A stretch of DNA of 45,189 nucleotides, taken from Desertifilum tharense IPPAS B-1220 (GTDB lineage Bacteria > Cyanobacteriota > Cyanobacteriia > Cyanobacteriales > Desertifilaceae). Position numbers and translations under genes: made by a program. Under the pieces are notes generated by a model. It saw nothing but the letters and a program-made list of their open reading frames with translations. It was not told the origin of the DNA and searched no databases. The DNA lies in assembly GCF_001746915.1 (NCBI RefSeq), contig NZ_MJGC01000073.1, forward strand, positions 1-45,189, written 5' to 3'. Shown in pieces: positions 27,501-34,482 of the stretch (position 1 is the stretch's first letter; every line of letters begins with the position of its first letter).

Positions 27501-27678
27501 CGAGCGATCGCGGATTTTTGAGCGATTCTACCGCATTCCCGACGCCGATCCAGCCCAACAAGGCGGTACGGGCTTAGGATTAGCCCTCGTCCAAAAACGG
27601 GTAGAGCGTCTAGGCGGTACGATTAAAGTAGAAAGTCACAATCAGCAAACTTGCTTTAGCGTATCTCTCCGGTTATAA
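24508..27678 (+). CDS. GAF/PAS sensor histidine kinase
   Basis: Sensor kinase of 1056 residues, apparently soluble. Domains: GAF (about 15-155), PAS with PAC (165-290), a coiled coil (290-330), PAS (335-450), GAF (about 465-625), coiled coil (625-650), GAF (about 660-815), then HisKA with His834 (QHELRTPMTN) and HATPase_c. The N-box is ELLTNACKYTPP and the G2 box is GGTGLGLAL. The G1 box reads VTNFGVEIP, so the canonical Asp of DxGxG is Asn at about residue 990. This variant is common among otherwise active kinases, so loss of function cannot be assumed. There is no receiver domain and no neighbouring response regulator, so the partner is elsewhere. The ATG has no obvious Shine-Dalgarno. The tnpB element begins about 60-100 bp after its stop. 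Confidence 0.92.
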   Translation: MTETPQDCLIHDLVEATSGLLQNPDATAAISQALKKIGLALKASHVLLYQLENEQIHQRTAWVAPEPVTSARAGSDSFPFGPQWRDRLFAPKGAHPLIEPSPSGEAQTAWIVPIQVDDSPWGCLRLLWGSAAETPRGGEVCQSAIALLACLGSAIARRQQEVPLRESEERYRGIIESQQDLIIRLDLQGHFTFVNDAYCHFFGKRREELLGCIFLTLIHDEDLLKTLKTIEILQAPPYRLSLEQRVITAQGDRWIGWEKYAIRNPHGQVVEIQAVGRDITRAKLAEMRLSRLNEELEFKVQERTQELAQTNWQLRRERTELRRTEAALRETNEALEVLIDSSPAAIITLDREGRVKTWNHAAQDIFGWTQAEVLAKPLPIVPPELTQQGEDLFNQALQGEVFKNLELPRQRQDGSVIDVTLSTAPLKNEQGEIVGVMGVLTDITTRKQAELALQQLLQRERLLRSMQERIRRSLNLDEILETTVQEVRHSLQAERVLIYQIQGETSGAVVVESASLGASQSQSYEVLLPRIYHLHSDYGSPVWTINDIYQAGLTPAQIACLEQLQVKAKLVAPLWIGDASASENSSGNRLWGLLMVHQCSTPRTWQMMEIDLLEQLAQRVAIAIQQSELYHNIQTLNLTLERQVQERTAQLQRALQFEAMLKRIADKVRDSLDENQIMQAAVAELALGLQVSGCNASLYDLQERTSTIYYEYAEGIPASLGRVAHLDKFRELYDQLLHGQYCQFCSIEPSPVRGRVAMLACPIFDDQGVLGDLWLVHQMDYAFSELEVRLVQQVANQCAIALRQAHLYQASQAQVQELQKLDRLKDEFMSSVQHELRTPMTNMKVALQMLKIELSRAGLVDRGAAVAPSKVEHYLKILQDEWQRELRLINDLLEWQRLDRNHAPLNLEPLALELCLSQAVERFQERATHRNQTLHLEQTSHLPLVYTEPETLEGIISELLTNACKYTPPGERIAIAAVQKPQALEIRVTNFGVEIPENERSRIFERFYRIPDADPAQQGGTGLGLALVQKRVERLGGTIKVESHNQQTCFSVSLRL

Positions 27679-27699
27679 AAGACTTACCCAAAACTACCC

Positions 27700-27900
27700 A
27701 CAACTAGACTTTTCTATCCGGTTAAGGTAGCTGGCGCTGATTTCGGAGCTTCAATCAGAACTGTCGGCAGCACTCTGTCCACAGGCTAACACCGTCTAAC
27801 TGACGGCTTTCTCCAAATTAATGGAGGCGTTCAAGTCGCGGTCGATTTCAAGACCACAGCACTGACAATGGAACACTCTTTGAGCTAGGGAGAGTGTTTC
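27700..27900 (-). ncRNA. Probable omega-RNA (reRNA) zone at the tnpB 3' end
   Basis: TnpB proteins of the IS200/IS605 superfamily work with an RNA made from the 3' end of tnpB and the adjacent right end of the element. Here the minus strand folds into a hairpin that straddles the tnpB stop codon (GACGG-type stem 27792-27796 / 27802-27806). A second hairpin follows about 35 nt further on (CTGATT / AATCAG, 27737-27758). The exact right end, and so the guide, cannot be fixed without comparing insertion-free sequence. The boundaries given are approximate. Confidence 0.35.
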
Positions 27901-28884
27901 TTTTTTGGTTCCACAATTAGAGCAAGTCTTGCTGCTAGCAAACCATCGGTCAACTACAACTAATTGAGAACCATAGAGTTCACACTTGTACTCAAGCTGC
28001 CTACGGAACTCGTAAAATCCCATATCGGCAATCGCCTTAGCTAGCTTGTGATTGGCCAGCATTCCGCGAACGTTTAAATCTTCAATCCCGATCTTGCTGT
28101 GGTTCTTAGCAAGGTAAGATGTCAATTTGTGTAACGTATCTTTACGGATGTTAGCAATCTGACGATGGAGTCGCGCTATCTGAATTTGAGCTTTTTTCCA
28201 GTTGTTAGAGCCTTTGACCTTGTGGCGATTAAGCCATTGCAACCGAGCAAGTTTTTTCTCGTATTTGCGGTAACTCTTAGCACCTTCAAACACCTCACCT
28301 GTCGATAGCGTAGCTAGTGCTTTGACGCCAAGGTCAACACCCACAACCGATACGGGTTTAGGTTCATGGGTTGGCTCAATCTCAATCTTCCAACTCACAA
28401 ACCATCTATCGGCTGTACGGCTGATTGTGAAAGATTTAGGCTTTTGCTCAACGGGTAAACGCTCATAAGTCTTGAGCCAGCCAATTACAGGAACTTTAAC
28501 TCGATCCTGTTCTACAGCCAATGAACCATCAACAGTGAAACTGTCAGCAGTTCCTTTTTTCTTGAACTTGGGCGGTTTCTTGAGCTTCTTGAACGCTTGC
28601 TTCCAAGCTTCTGATAACTGCCTCAAGGCATACTGAGGGGCGCATTTACTGACTTCGTAATACCAGGGGCATTCCGGCTTAACCATAACCACTAGCCACT
28701 TGTGAAGGTCAACCGCCGTTGGGAATTTAATCTTGTCGTGTGGATGAGCTTGATTGTGTTTAAGGATGTTTTGAGTCAGTGCTAATCCCCAGTTCCAAGC
28801 GTGTCTGGCGACCCCACAATGCTTGACTAGCTGCGTTCGCTGTTGGTGGTTGAGTTTTAACTCGGTTTTAAACCCTAAAATCAT
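27796..28884 (-). CDS. tnpB: TnpB, RNA-guided nuclease of IS200/IS605 (IS1341 type)
   Basis: Ancestor-type relative of Cas12: an RNA-guided DNA endonuclease that helps retain the transposon. The 362 residues begin with the N-terminal helix-turn-helix region (GFKTELKLNHQQ), pass a basic linker (KKLKKPPKFKKK, 99-110) and end in a split RuvC domain with a zinc finger. The RuvC triad appears intact: Asp184 in GVDLG, Glu268 in GIEDLN, and Asp350 in DRDLNAS. The zinc ligands are Cys321, Cys324, Cys340 and Cys343. No frameshift or stop is seen and the length is normal, so it may be active. No tnpA (Y1 transposase) is present on either side, so mobility would need a transposase in trans. A perfect TATAAT lies in a hairpin loop about 30 bp upstream and may be its promoter. 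Confidence 0.95.
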   Translation of the reverse strand: MILGFKTELKLNHQQRTQLVKHCGVARHAWNWGLALTQNILKHNQAHPHDKIKFPTAVDLHKWLVVMVKPECPWYYEVSKCAPQYALRQLSEAWKQAFKKLKKPPKFKKKGTADSFTVDGSLAVEQDRVKVPVIGWLKTYERLPVEQKPKSFTISRTADRWFVSWKIEIEPTHEPKPVSVVGVDLGVKALATLSTGEVFEGAKSYRKYEKKLARLQWLNRHKVKGSNNWKKAQIQIARLHRQIANIRKDTLHKLTSYLAKNHSKIGIEDLNVRGMLANHKLAKAIADMGFYEFRRQLEYKCELYGSQLVVVDRWFASSKTCSNCGTKKETLSLAQRVFHCQCCGLEIDRDLNASINLEKAVS

Positions 28885-28900
28885 CTGACCAAACTCAAGC

Positions 28901-28936
28901 CTGATAGACTCAGATTATACCTGAGCAATCTATCAG
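28901..28936 (-). promoter_or_regulatory. Hairpin with TATAAT in its loop upstream of tnpB
   Basis: Inverted repeat with an 8-bp outer stem (CTGATAGA / TCTATCAG), a 3-nt bulge on one side, a 5-bp inner stem (CTCAG / CTGAG) and a 7-nt loop. On the minus strand the loop reads GTATAAT, a perfect -10 hexamer, 16-17 bp before the tnpB ATG. No good -35 is visible. It may be the left-end hairpin of the element, the tnpB promoter, or both. Confidence 0.5.
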
Positions 28937-28987
28937 TTTGATGAGGGTTAAAAAAAGATTTATGACGAACCCAAAAGACGGTTGACA

Positions 28988-29077
28988 ATGACCCTGACCC
29001 TGACACAGACAGCAATTCAATGGCTAGAGTTAGAGCGCTTCAGGCTAAAAGCCAACAGCTTGAGTGACGTGCCATAG
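28988..29077 (+). CDS. Doubtful 29-codon frame, possibly a gene remnant
   Basis: ATG to TAG, 29 residues (MTLTLTQTAIQWLELERFRL and nine more), between the tnpB element and tatC. It has a regular helical character and a GACGG a few bases before the ATG, but no recognisable family, and its end runs into a hairpin (29070-29087). It could be a truncated gene left after insertion of the element, or chance. The surrounding 327-bp gap holds otherwise only the hairpins described separately. Confidence 0.15.
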   Translation: MTLTLTQTAIQWLELERFRLKANSLSDVP

Positions 29078-29124
29078 GCGTATGGCAGGTGAACAGCTAC
29101 CCAAGAATAGTAAAAATGGGTAGC
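29070..29124. repeat. Two adjacent hairpins upstream of tatC
   Basis: First hairpin: TGCCATA / TATGGCA, 7-bp perfect stem, 4-nt loop (29070-29087). Second hairpin: GCTACCC / GGGTAGC, 7-bp perfect stem, 15-nt loop (29096-29124). They are eight bases apart and about 90 bp before the tatC start. They may be a mobile-element end or part of the tatC leader. Confidence 0.45.
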
Positions 29125-29211
29125 CATGTCTCCCGATCTCGTTACAGCTTCTAGCCCCTCTAATCGCTCCATCCCTAAAATAGACAACGAACCCTAACCA
29201 GAGCAGAAGCG

Positions 29212-30027
29212 ATGCCCCCATCTTCGGACGCAGAAACCAAAATTATTCCAGAAATTGAAAACCGCATCCTGGAAGACGAGTATTTAGACGAAATTCCGGA
29301 TGAGGTGGAAATGTCGCTATTCGACCATTTGGAAGAACTGCGACAGCGGATTTTTTATGCGATCGCCGCTTTTGCGATCGCCGCGATCGGTTGCTTTGTC
29401 GTTGTCAAACCCCTCGTTCGCATCCTAGAAGTTCCCGCCCAGGGCATTAAATTTTTACAGCTTTCGCCCGGTGAATATTTCTTCGTGAGTTTGAAAGTGG
29501 CCGGTTATAGCGGTTTGCTGCTCGCCACCCCCGTCATCTTGTATCAAATTGCTCAATTCGTACTTCCCGGCCTCACCCGTCGCGAGCGCCAGTTGCTTGC
29601 ACCCGTGATTTTTGGGTCGAGCGTTCTTTTTGGGGTCGGTTTAGTTTTCGCCTACTTCCTGCTGATTCCAGCCGCCTTAAACTTCTTTATTAGCTATGGG
29701 GCGGATGTGGTCGAACAGTTGTGGTCAATTGAAAAGTATTTTGAATTCGTCTTGTTGCTGATGTTTTGTACCGGCATTGCCTTTCAAATTCCGGTGATTC
29801 AACTGTTGCTGCATCGTTTAGGCATCTTCTCCGCCGAACAAATGCTCGCGGGTTGGCGCTATGTTGCCGTGGGTAGCGTCGTTTTAGGAGCCGTTTTAAC
29901 TCCCTCCACAGATCCCCTCACCCAAAGTTTACTGGGTGGGGCGGTCATGGGCTTATATTTTGGCGGGATTGGCTTTGTCAAACTCACCAGTGGCAACCCC
30001 AAAACCCAAGAAGAAATAGAGGGTTAA
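29212..30027 (+). CDS. tatC: Twin-arginine translocase subunit TatC
   Basis: Receptor subunit of the Tat system, which moves folded proteins with RR signal peptides across the plasma and thylakoid membranes. The 271 residues contain a 35-residue acidic N-terminal extension, then the family start MSLFDHLEELRQRIFYA with the conserved EELR, FLQLSPGEYFFVSLKVA (the first periplasmic loop with the FxxxxxxE element) and six hydrophobic helices. GRRER-like TRRERQLLAPVIFGSSVLF and FGIAFQ-like GIAFQIPV are also present. The ATG has a weak GCAGAAG upstream. The C39-like peptidase gene follows 83 bp downstream on the same strand. No tatA or tatB is nearby, as is common in cyanobacteria. Confidence 0.97.
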   Translation: MPPSSDAETKIIPEIENRILEDEYLDEIPDEVEMSLFDHLEELRQRIFYAIAAFAIAAIGCFVVVKPLVRILEVPAQGIKFLQLSPGEYFFVSLKVAGYSGLLLATPVILYQIAQFVLPGLTRRERQLLAPVIFGSSVLFGVGLVFAYFLLIPAALNFFISYGADVVEQLWSIEKYFEFVLLLMFCTGIAFQIPVIQLLLHRLGIFSAEQMLAGWRYVAVGSVVLGAVLTPSTDPLTQSLLGGAVMGLYFGGIGFVKLTSGNPKTQEEIEG

Positions 30028-30109
30028 TCTGTGGAGATCGGGCGATCGCAGCGCCGCGATCGGCAGCCTAGAATGAGGCTATGCCGTTTTGGGATTCGAG
30101 CCTCGTTTT

Positions 30110-31183
30110 ATGGCGCTAGAAATTGCAATTTCCTTGGGGTTGGGAGGGCTGCTGTTTTACTACGGTATGCGCTTGGGTAAGCGTTTAGTCCGCTTTGGCG
30201 TGACTGCCAACGATCTGTTTCAGGGAAAACCCCTCCTATTTATCCCCTTTTTGCTGGTTTACATCGCCTTAATTATTCTGGCGCTGAATATCCCCCAAAT
30301 GCCGATTTTCCCGATTCCCTGGCGGGTGGCGGGGTTGCGCGTCACTTGGACGATTCTGCGGGTAGTGCTATTGGGAACCTGCGGGATCGGCTGGATGGTG
30401 GCGTGGAAGACAGCAAGACGACAGGCGATCGCTGTAATCCTGATCGCCATGCTAGGGTTCGGGGGGTTTAGCGCCGCAGAAGCCTACGTACTGGCTCCCA
30501 TTTATAGCGACTTGCAGGATAATTTGCGCCCCAACGGTATTTATCGGCAAACCTCTAATAGCAGTTGCGCGCCCGCCGCCCTCGCCACCCTGTTGCGCTA
30601 CTGGAATATTGACGCCCCAGAGTCAGAAGTTGCCCGCCTCGCCGGAACCAGTCGCCTCGGAACCACCATGCCTCAACTGATTGTCGCCGCCAGAGAATTG
30701 GGGATGGAGGGAGTTGAAATGAAGGCGACTTGGGAGCAAGTGCAAGCAGTAAACCGTCCGGGAATTTTGGGCGTTTGGCTGATTGCCGGATCGCGCAAGC
30801 TCCCCCATGCAGTGACGCTTGTGGCGATGAGCGATCGCTATGCCTTAATTGCCGATCCAGCCAGAGGACGCTTCTACAACCTCAATCGTACCGAGTTTGC
30901 TGAAATTTGGCGTCAGCAATACGTCCCCATTTTCCAGCCCTCAGAAGCCACCCTCACGCCTCAACAAGCGGCCAACTATCTCCAACGTTTGGGCTATGAT
31001 GCCGAGCCACAGAACCTCAAAACAGCCCTTCGTCGCTTTCAACGGGGGATTGGCTGGCGGGAAACCGGCGAACTCGATCCAGAAACCAGTTTATTACTGC
31101 AAGGTCGCTTCCTAGACAACGTGCCCACCTTAGCCCCCCGCGCCGAAGTATCCCTAGCGGGCGATCCGCCACAGCAGAAATAA
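30110..31183 (+). CDS. Membrane-anchored C39-like peptidase with peptidoglycan-binding tail
   Basis: Putative cysteine peptidase at the membrane; substrate unknown. Residues 1-135 contain four or so hydrophobic helices. The peptidase-like part (about 140-285) has the C39-type order: Cys in NSSCAPAALATLLRYW, His in LPHAVTLVAM, Asp in IADPARG. The last 65 residues (NYLQRLGYD to ALRRFQRGIGW) match a peptidoglycan-binding 1 type helical module. C39 enzymes usually cut double-glycine leaders of bacteriocin-type peptides, but no ABC transporter domain or leader peptide gene is here, so a wall-associated role is as likely. I start at ATG 30110 (MALEIAIS); a TTG at 30089 would add seven residues. It ends overlapping, tail to tail, with the LptF/LptG gene by 30 bp. 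Confidence 0.8.
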   Translation: MALEIAISLGLGGLLFYYGMRLGKRLVRFGVTANDLFQGKPLLFIPFLLVYIALIILALNIPQMPIFPIPWRVAGLRVTWTILRVVLLGTCGIGWMVAWKTARRQAIAVILIAMLGFGGFSAAEAYVLAPIYSDLQDNLRPNGIYRQTSNSSCAPAALATLLRYWNIDAPESEVARLAGTSRLGTTMPQLIVAARELGMEGVEMKATWEQVQAVNRPGILGVWLIAGSRKLPHAVTLVAMSDRYALIADPARGRFYNLNRTEFAEIWRQQYVPIFQPSEATLTPQQAANYLQRLGYDAEPQNLKTALRRFQRGIGWRETGELDPETSLLLQGRFLDNVPTLAPRAEVSLAGDPPQQK

Positions 31184-32329
31184 ACCAATACCTAAACCTG
31201 TCCCGGTGGGCAACCAAGCCCCCATCCAGGGCGTAATGGCCCCAGTTAAACCCAAGGCATCGCCAATTGACATTAATAGATAGTAGAAAAAGACCACCAG
31301 AACGCTAATGCCAAAGCCCGTGGTGCGGTTTGTGCGCTGCGGGCGTACCCCCAAAGCCGCCCCCATTAACCCAAAGGCCAAACAAGCAAACGGTAAAGCA
31401 AAGCGTTGTTGAATGCGGATTTTCAGCTTGCGGATCTTCTTATCATCGCCACTGAGCCGGATCACTTGCAGATAGTCCAGCGATTGGGCAATATTCATTT
31501 CCCCATAATCCCGCCCTCTGGCTGCTAAGTCTAGGGGGGCGCGGGGTAATTGCAACTGTTGCTGGTCAAATTTGACAATATTGCGATACGACCCATCGGG
31601 GGCAACCAGATAAATCGTACCGTTAAAGAAATCCCAAGTATTTTCTTGAATATTCCACAACGCCGACTCCGCCACCAGAATTTGATTGAGGTTGCGCTGC
31701 GATCGATCGACGATCGTGAGTCCCTTCATGCGCTTGCCATCAAATTGTTCGGCGTAGAACAGGCGGGTTAAGACGTTCGCGCTTTCGCCATCGGCTTGTT
31801 GCACGCGACCGTATTCTGGGTAAAAGATGTTATTTTCTCGAAATTCCGGCCGTTCTCGGTTTAAGGCGCGTCTGAGGGTGAGGGTGGCTTCATATTTGGC
31901 GGCGGGAACCACCAGTTCGTTGAAGGCAAAGGTGAGACCTGTGATAACTAAGCTGAGGGCGAGGGCGGGTGCGGCGAGGCGGTAAATGCTGATGCCACAA
32001 CTGCGGAGGGCGATGAGTTCGCTATCGCTAGAAAGCCGGCCGTAGGCCAGTAAGGCGGCCAACAGCACGGACATGGGAAAGGCGAGCGAGATAAAGTAGG
32101 GCAGTTGCAGGAAGAAGACTTTGATGGCGATGGAGATGGGTAAACCGTCGGTGACTTCTCGCATCAGTTCAAATAAGGCCCCAATGGCAACGCCAACGGA
32201 GGAGAATGCACCCACCCCAAATAAGAACGGGCTGATAAATTCGGTGGCGATGTAGCGATCCATGACGGAAATGCGCGGGATCGGCCAGTAAAACGATTTG
32301 GGTTTGGTTTTGGAGGAGGAAAAGGTCAT
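31154..32329 (-). CDS. LptF/LptG family permease of LPS export
   Basis: Membrane subunit of the ABC transporter that extracts lipopolysaccharide from the inner membrane. From Met at 32329 it is 391 residues: two to three N-terminal helices (MDRYIATEFISPFLFGV, then LPYFISLAFPMSVLLAALLAYGRL), a roughly 150-residue periplasmic beta-jellyroll, and three C-terminal helices. A single YjgP/YjgQ-type gene is seen, and it sits beside an ATP-binding gene and a LptA-like gene. It may form a homodimer or pair with a second copy elsewhere. The frame is open back to a TTG at 32362, but ATG 32329 is preferred. The GRLSSDSELIALRSCGIS segment matches the cytoplasmic coupling helix region. The last 30 bp overlap the convergent peptidase gene. 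Confidence 0.93.
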   Translation of the reverse strand: MTFSSSKTKPKSFYWPIPRISVMDRYIATEFISPFLFGVGAFSSVGVAIGALFELMREVTDGLPISIAIKVFFLQLPYFISLAFPMSVLLAALLAYGRLSSDSELIALRSCGISIYRLAAPALALSLVITGLTFAFNELVVPAAKYEATLTLRRALNRERPEFRENNIFYPEYGRVQQADGESANVLTRLFYAEQFDGKRMKGLTIVDRSQRNLNQILVAESALWNIQENTWDFFNGTIYLVAPDGSYRNIVKFDQQQLQLPRAPLDLAARGRDYGEMNIAQSLDYLQVIRLSGDDKKIRKLKIRIQQRFALPFACLAFGLMGAALGVRPQRTNRTTGFGISVLVVFFYYLLMSIGDALGLTGAITPWMGAWLPTGTGLGIGLFLLWRIAR

Positions 32330-32388
32330 GATTATGAGTAAAGCGAACCGGACGAACAACAAAGACTGGGGCGCTCTGTGGGGTGAGG

Positions 32389-33117
32389 TTAACGTTGAAA
32401 GTTATCTCCCAAGTAGTATTGACGCACGAGCGGGTTTTCGTAAAGTTCTTCGCTGCTACCGGAAGCGAGAATTTGTCCGTCGCGCATGATGTAGGCGCGA
32501 TCGGTGATGGCTAGGGTTTCGCGAACGTTGTGATCGGTGATCAGAATGCCAATTTCGCGATCGCGCAGGCGCGAGATGGTTTCTTGAATTTCGGCAACGG
32601 CGATCGGATCGACTCCCGCAAAGGGTTCATCTAATAATAGGAATTTGGGGCCGTCTGTGCCCACTGCGAGCGATCGCGCGAGTTCGGTTCGCCGTCTTTC
32701 TCCCCCAGAAACTTTGATACCGGGAGTCTGGGCGACTTTTTCCAGGCGAAATTCTTTGAGCAGGTTCTGGAGTCGTCCTCGCCATTCTCGACGGGGGACG
32801 TGGGTTTGTTCTAGCACCAGCAGGATATTTTGTTGGACGCTCAAATGTCGAAAAATACTGGGTTCTTGCGCGAGGTAGCCGATGCCGAGACGGGCGCGGC
32901 GATGCATGGATAAGGCGGTAATATCGACGTTATCAAGCCAAACTTTGCCTTCGTCGGGTTTTTCTAAGCCTGTGGTGATATAAAAGGTCGTCGTTTTTCC
33001 GGCTCCGTTGGGACCTAGTAACCCGACGATTTCTCCTTGAGCCACCGATAAGCTGACGCGTTGGACAATTGCTCGTTGTCCGTAGGATTTATGAATGTTT
33101 TCCAATACAATTTTCAC
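32389..33117 (-). CDS. lptB: LPS export ABC transporter ATP-binding protein LptB
   Basis: Cytoplasmic ATPase that powers LPS extraction by the LptF/G permease. The 242 residues show Walker A GPNGAGKTT at about 35-43, the Q-loop (YLAQEP), the signature VSGGERRRTELARSLA, Walker B FLLLDEPFAGVDP, and the switch His in ILITDHNVRET. The DEPFAGVDPIAV wording and SIFRHLSVQQNI are typical of LptB and less so of branched-chain amino-acid transporters. The start is GTG at 33117 with GGGAG nearby. It lies between the LptA-like gene (114 bp upstream) and the permease (59 bp downstream), so the three form one operon. Confidence 0.97.
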   Translation of the reverse strand: MKIVLENIHKSYGQRAIVQRVSLSVAQGEIVGLLGPNGAGKTTTFYITTGLEKPDEGKVWLDNVDITALSMHRRARLGIGYLAQEPSIFRHLSVQQNILLVLEQTHVPRREWRGRLQNLLKEFRLEKVAQTPGIKVSGGERRRTELARSLAVGTDGPKFLLLDEPFAGVDPIAVAEIQETISRLRDREIGILITDHNVRETLAITDRAYIMRDGQILASGSSEELYENPLVRQYYLGDNFQR

Positions 33118-33231
33118 TCGTCAGGTCTCCCGCTTGTGAGTCATTAATTGTTGGAAGGACGCCGGGTTACAGGATCTGCTTGAACCAGAGGATAAAGAGG
33201 TTAAGTGCCCTTGATTGTATCAGGAGATCGC

Positions 33232-33702
33232 CTAGAGGTTAGGGGTACGCGGTAGGCTGGCGGGAGATTCGGGGGGAGCTTCGGGATCGGGAATAATGTA
33301 GATGGCTTCTACTTGGCGTTCGGCTTGGGGAAGCGCCACAAACCGTCCCTCGTCGATCAGGTAGGTGATGGTTTCTCCTCTGAGGCTGTTTCCTTGCTGG
33401 AGGACGTAGACGTTACCGCTGAGGACGATCCGACGTTCGCGGCTGAAATACTGCGCTTGAGCGGCGGTGGCTTGAATTTGGCGGGCGGGGTAGTATATTT
33501 GCACGTTACCGCGTGCGGTGACTATCCCGGTTTGCGAGTTGGCTTCTTGGATGTCGGATCGCAAGGTGAGGGAGCGTCCCTGGCCAGGTGGGACGGCGTT
33601 TTGCGAAAATGCGGGAATGGCGATCGCTCCTGTAATGCTGATGGGTAGCATTAAGGCGAGGGCGATCCGAAGCTGAAGTAAGCGAGGAGCAGAGAACATC
33701 AT
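33232..33702 (-). CDS. lptA: LptA/OstA-like periplasmic LPS transport protein
   Basis: Periplasmic bridge protein for LPS transit to the outer membrane. 156 residues: a Sec signal peptide at 1-33 (hydrophobic ALALMLPISITGAIAIPAFSQ with an Ala-x-Ser-type cleavage region), then an OstA_N beta-jellyroll recognisable by SDIQEANSQTGIVTARGNVQIYY and IVLSGNVYVLQQGNSLRGE, the repeated GNV pattern of the family. The Pro-rich tail (PDPEAPPESPASLP) is non-conserved. It is the first gene of the minus-strand lptA-lptB-lptF/G operon, whose promoter should lie in the gap to its right. In cyanobacteria the outer-membrane partner differs from E. coli, so the symbol follows domain and context. Confidence 0.88.
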   Translation of the reverse strand: MMFSAPRLLQLRIALALMLPISITGAIAIPAFSQNAVPPGQGRSLTLRSDIQEANSQTGIVTARGNVQIYYPARQIQATAAQAQYFSRERRIVLSGNVYVLQQGNSLRGETITYLIDEGRFVALPQAERQVEAIYIIPDPEAPPESPASLPRTPNL

Positions 33703-34482
33703 GATCCTTATAGGGCTACAGGAGGTTTAATGGCAATGAATCTGAGGTGAAAGAGCGACCCTTCGAGACAGGTTCAGCACAATGCTGACATAAGCTAGTT
33801 TATCCGCTACAACCTCCTCTCCCCAACTACTGAAGGAAGCAATAACTGGCTCTGTGGGTAGTTTAAGCGGTTTTGAGTCAATTGCAGCGCCTCTCAGTGT
33901 TTAAGATTTAGTCGCTCTGACGGGAGGCTTCTGCTTCGGGTTTCCAAGTTATTACTAATTCTTCAATTAAAGAATAACCTTAATCCTTAAAATAAGTGCC
34001 AAAAACCACTTTGAAATTTCCTTATATTCACCGAATTCGTTAAGAAAATTTTCGTTTATACTGGCAAAGTCACCAGAGGTTTTGGTCTAAAACAGACCCT
34101 ATTTTCTCATCTACCGCTGCAAAAATTAGGGTTTTTCTCCATAGCAATAATTTGGTTGCTTTCGTCTATGGTTTTGACTGTTATCTAGGTGCAAAAGCTT
34201 TCTCTATGGTTTTGAGCGCAAATTAAAACTGAAATCAACGATCCAATCGGATTTTTAGGAAATCTCATTTTCGGATTTTCCGGTCGATCGCCTTTGAATT
34301 GATCTGCCTAAAGAGGCATGACCTTGAGATGTTTTTACCTCAAGCCTATCTTCGCTGGGAGATAAATGGGGGTGGAAATCTTTAAGGGCGAAGTCAGCGC
34401 GATCGCTCTCGGCTAGCTCAACTCGAACGACATCCAAAAATAACTGAAACGACCCTCTTTCGATAAGCATCAGGAGGCTTAC
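33703..34482. other. 780-bp divergent control region, no gene seen
   Basis: AT-rich gap between the lptA operon (leftward) and the large RTX gene (rightward). A plus-strand TATACT near 34058 is a plausible -10 without a good -35. AGGAGG at 34472-34477 is the ribosome-binding site of the RTX gene. Short open frames are present, but none has a recognisable product, homology-like composition or a ribosome-binding site. Transcription of both flanking units should start here. Confidence 0.5.

Noticed and set aside
27726..29101. 8-bp inverted repeat GGTAGCTG / CAGCTACC flanking tnpB
   Set aside because: IS200/IS605 elements lack terminal inverted repeats, and an 8-bp match between two flanks of a few hundred bases is likely by chance.
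34255..34470. 71-codon minus-strand frame in the lptA-RTX gap
   Set aside because: No ribosome-binding site, no recognisable composition or family, and it lies across the likely leader of the RTX gene.
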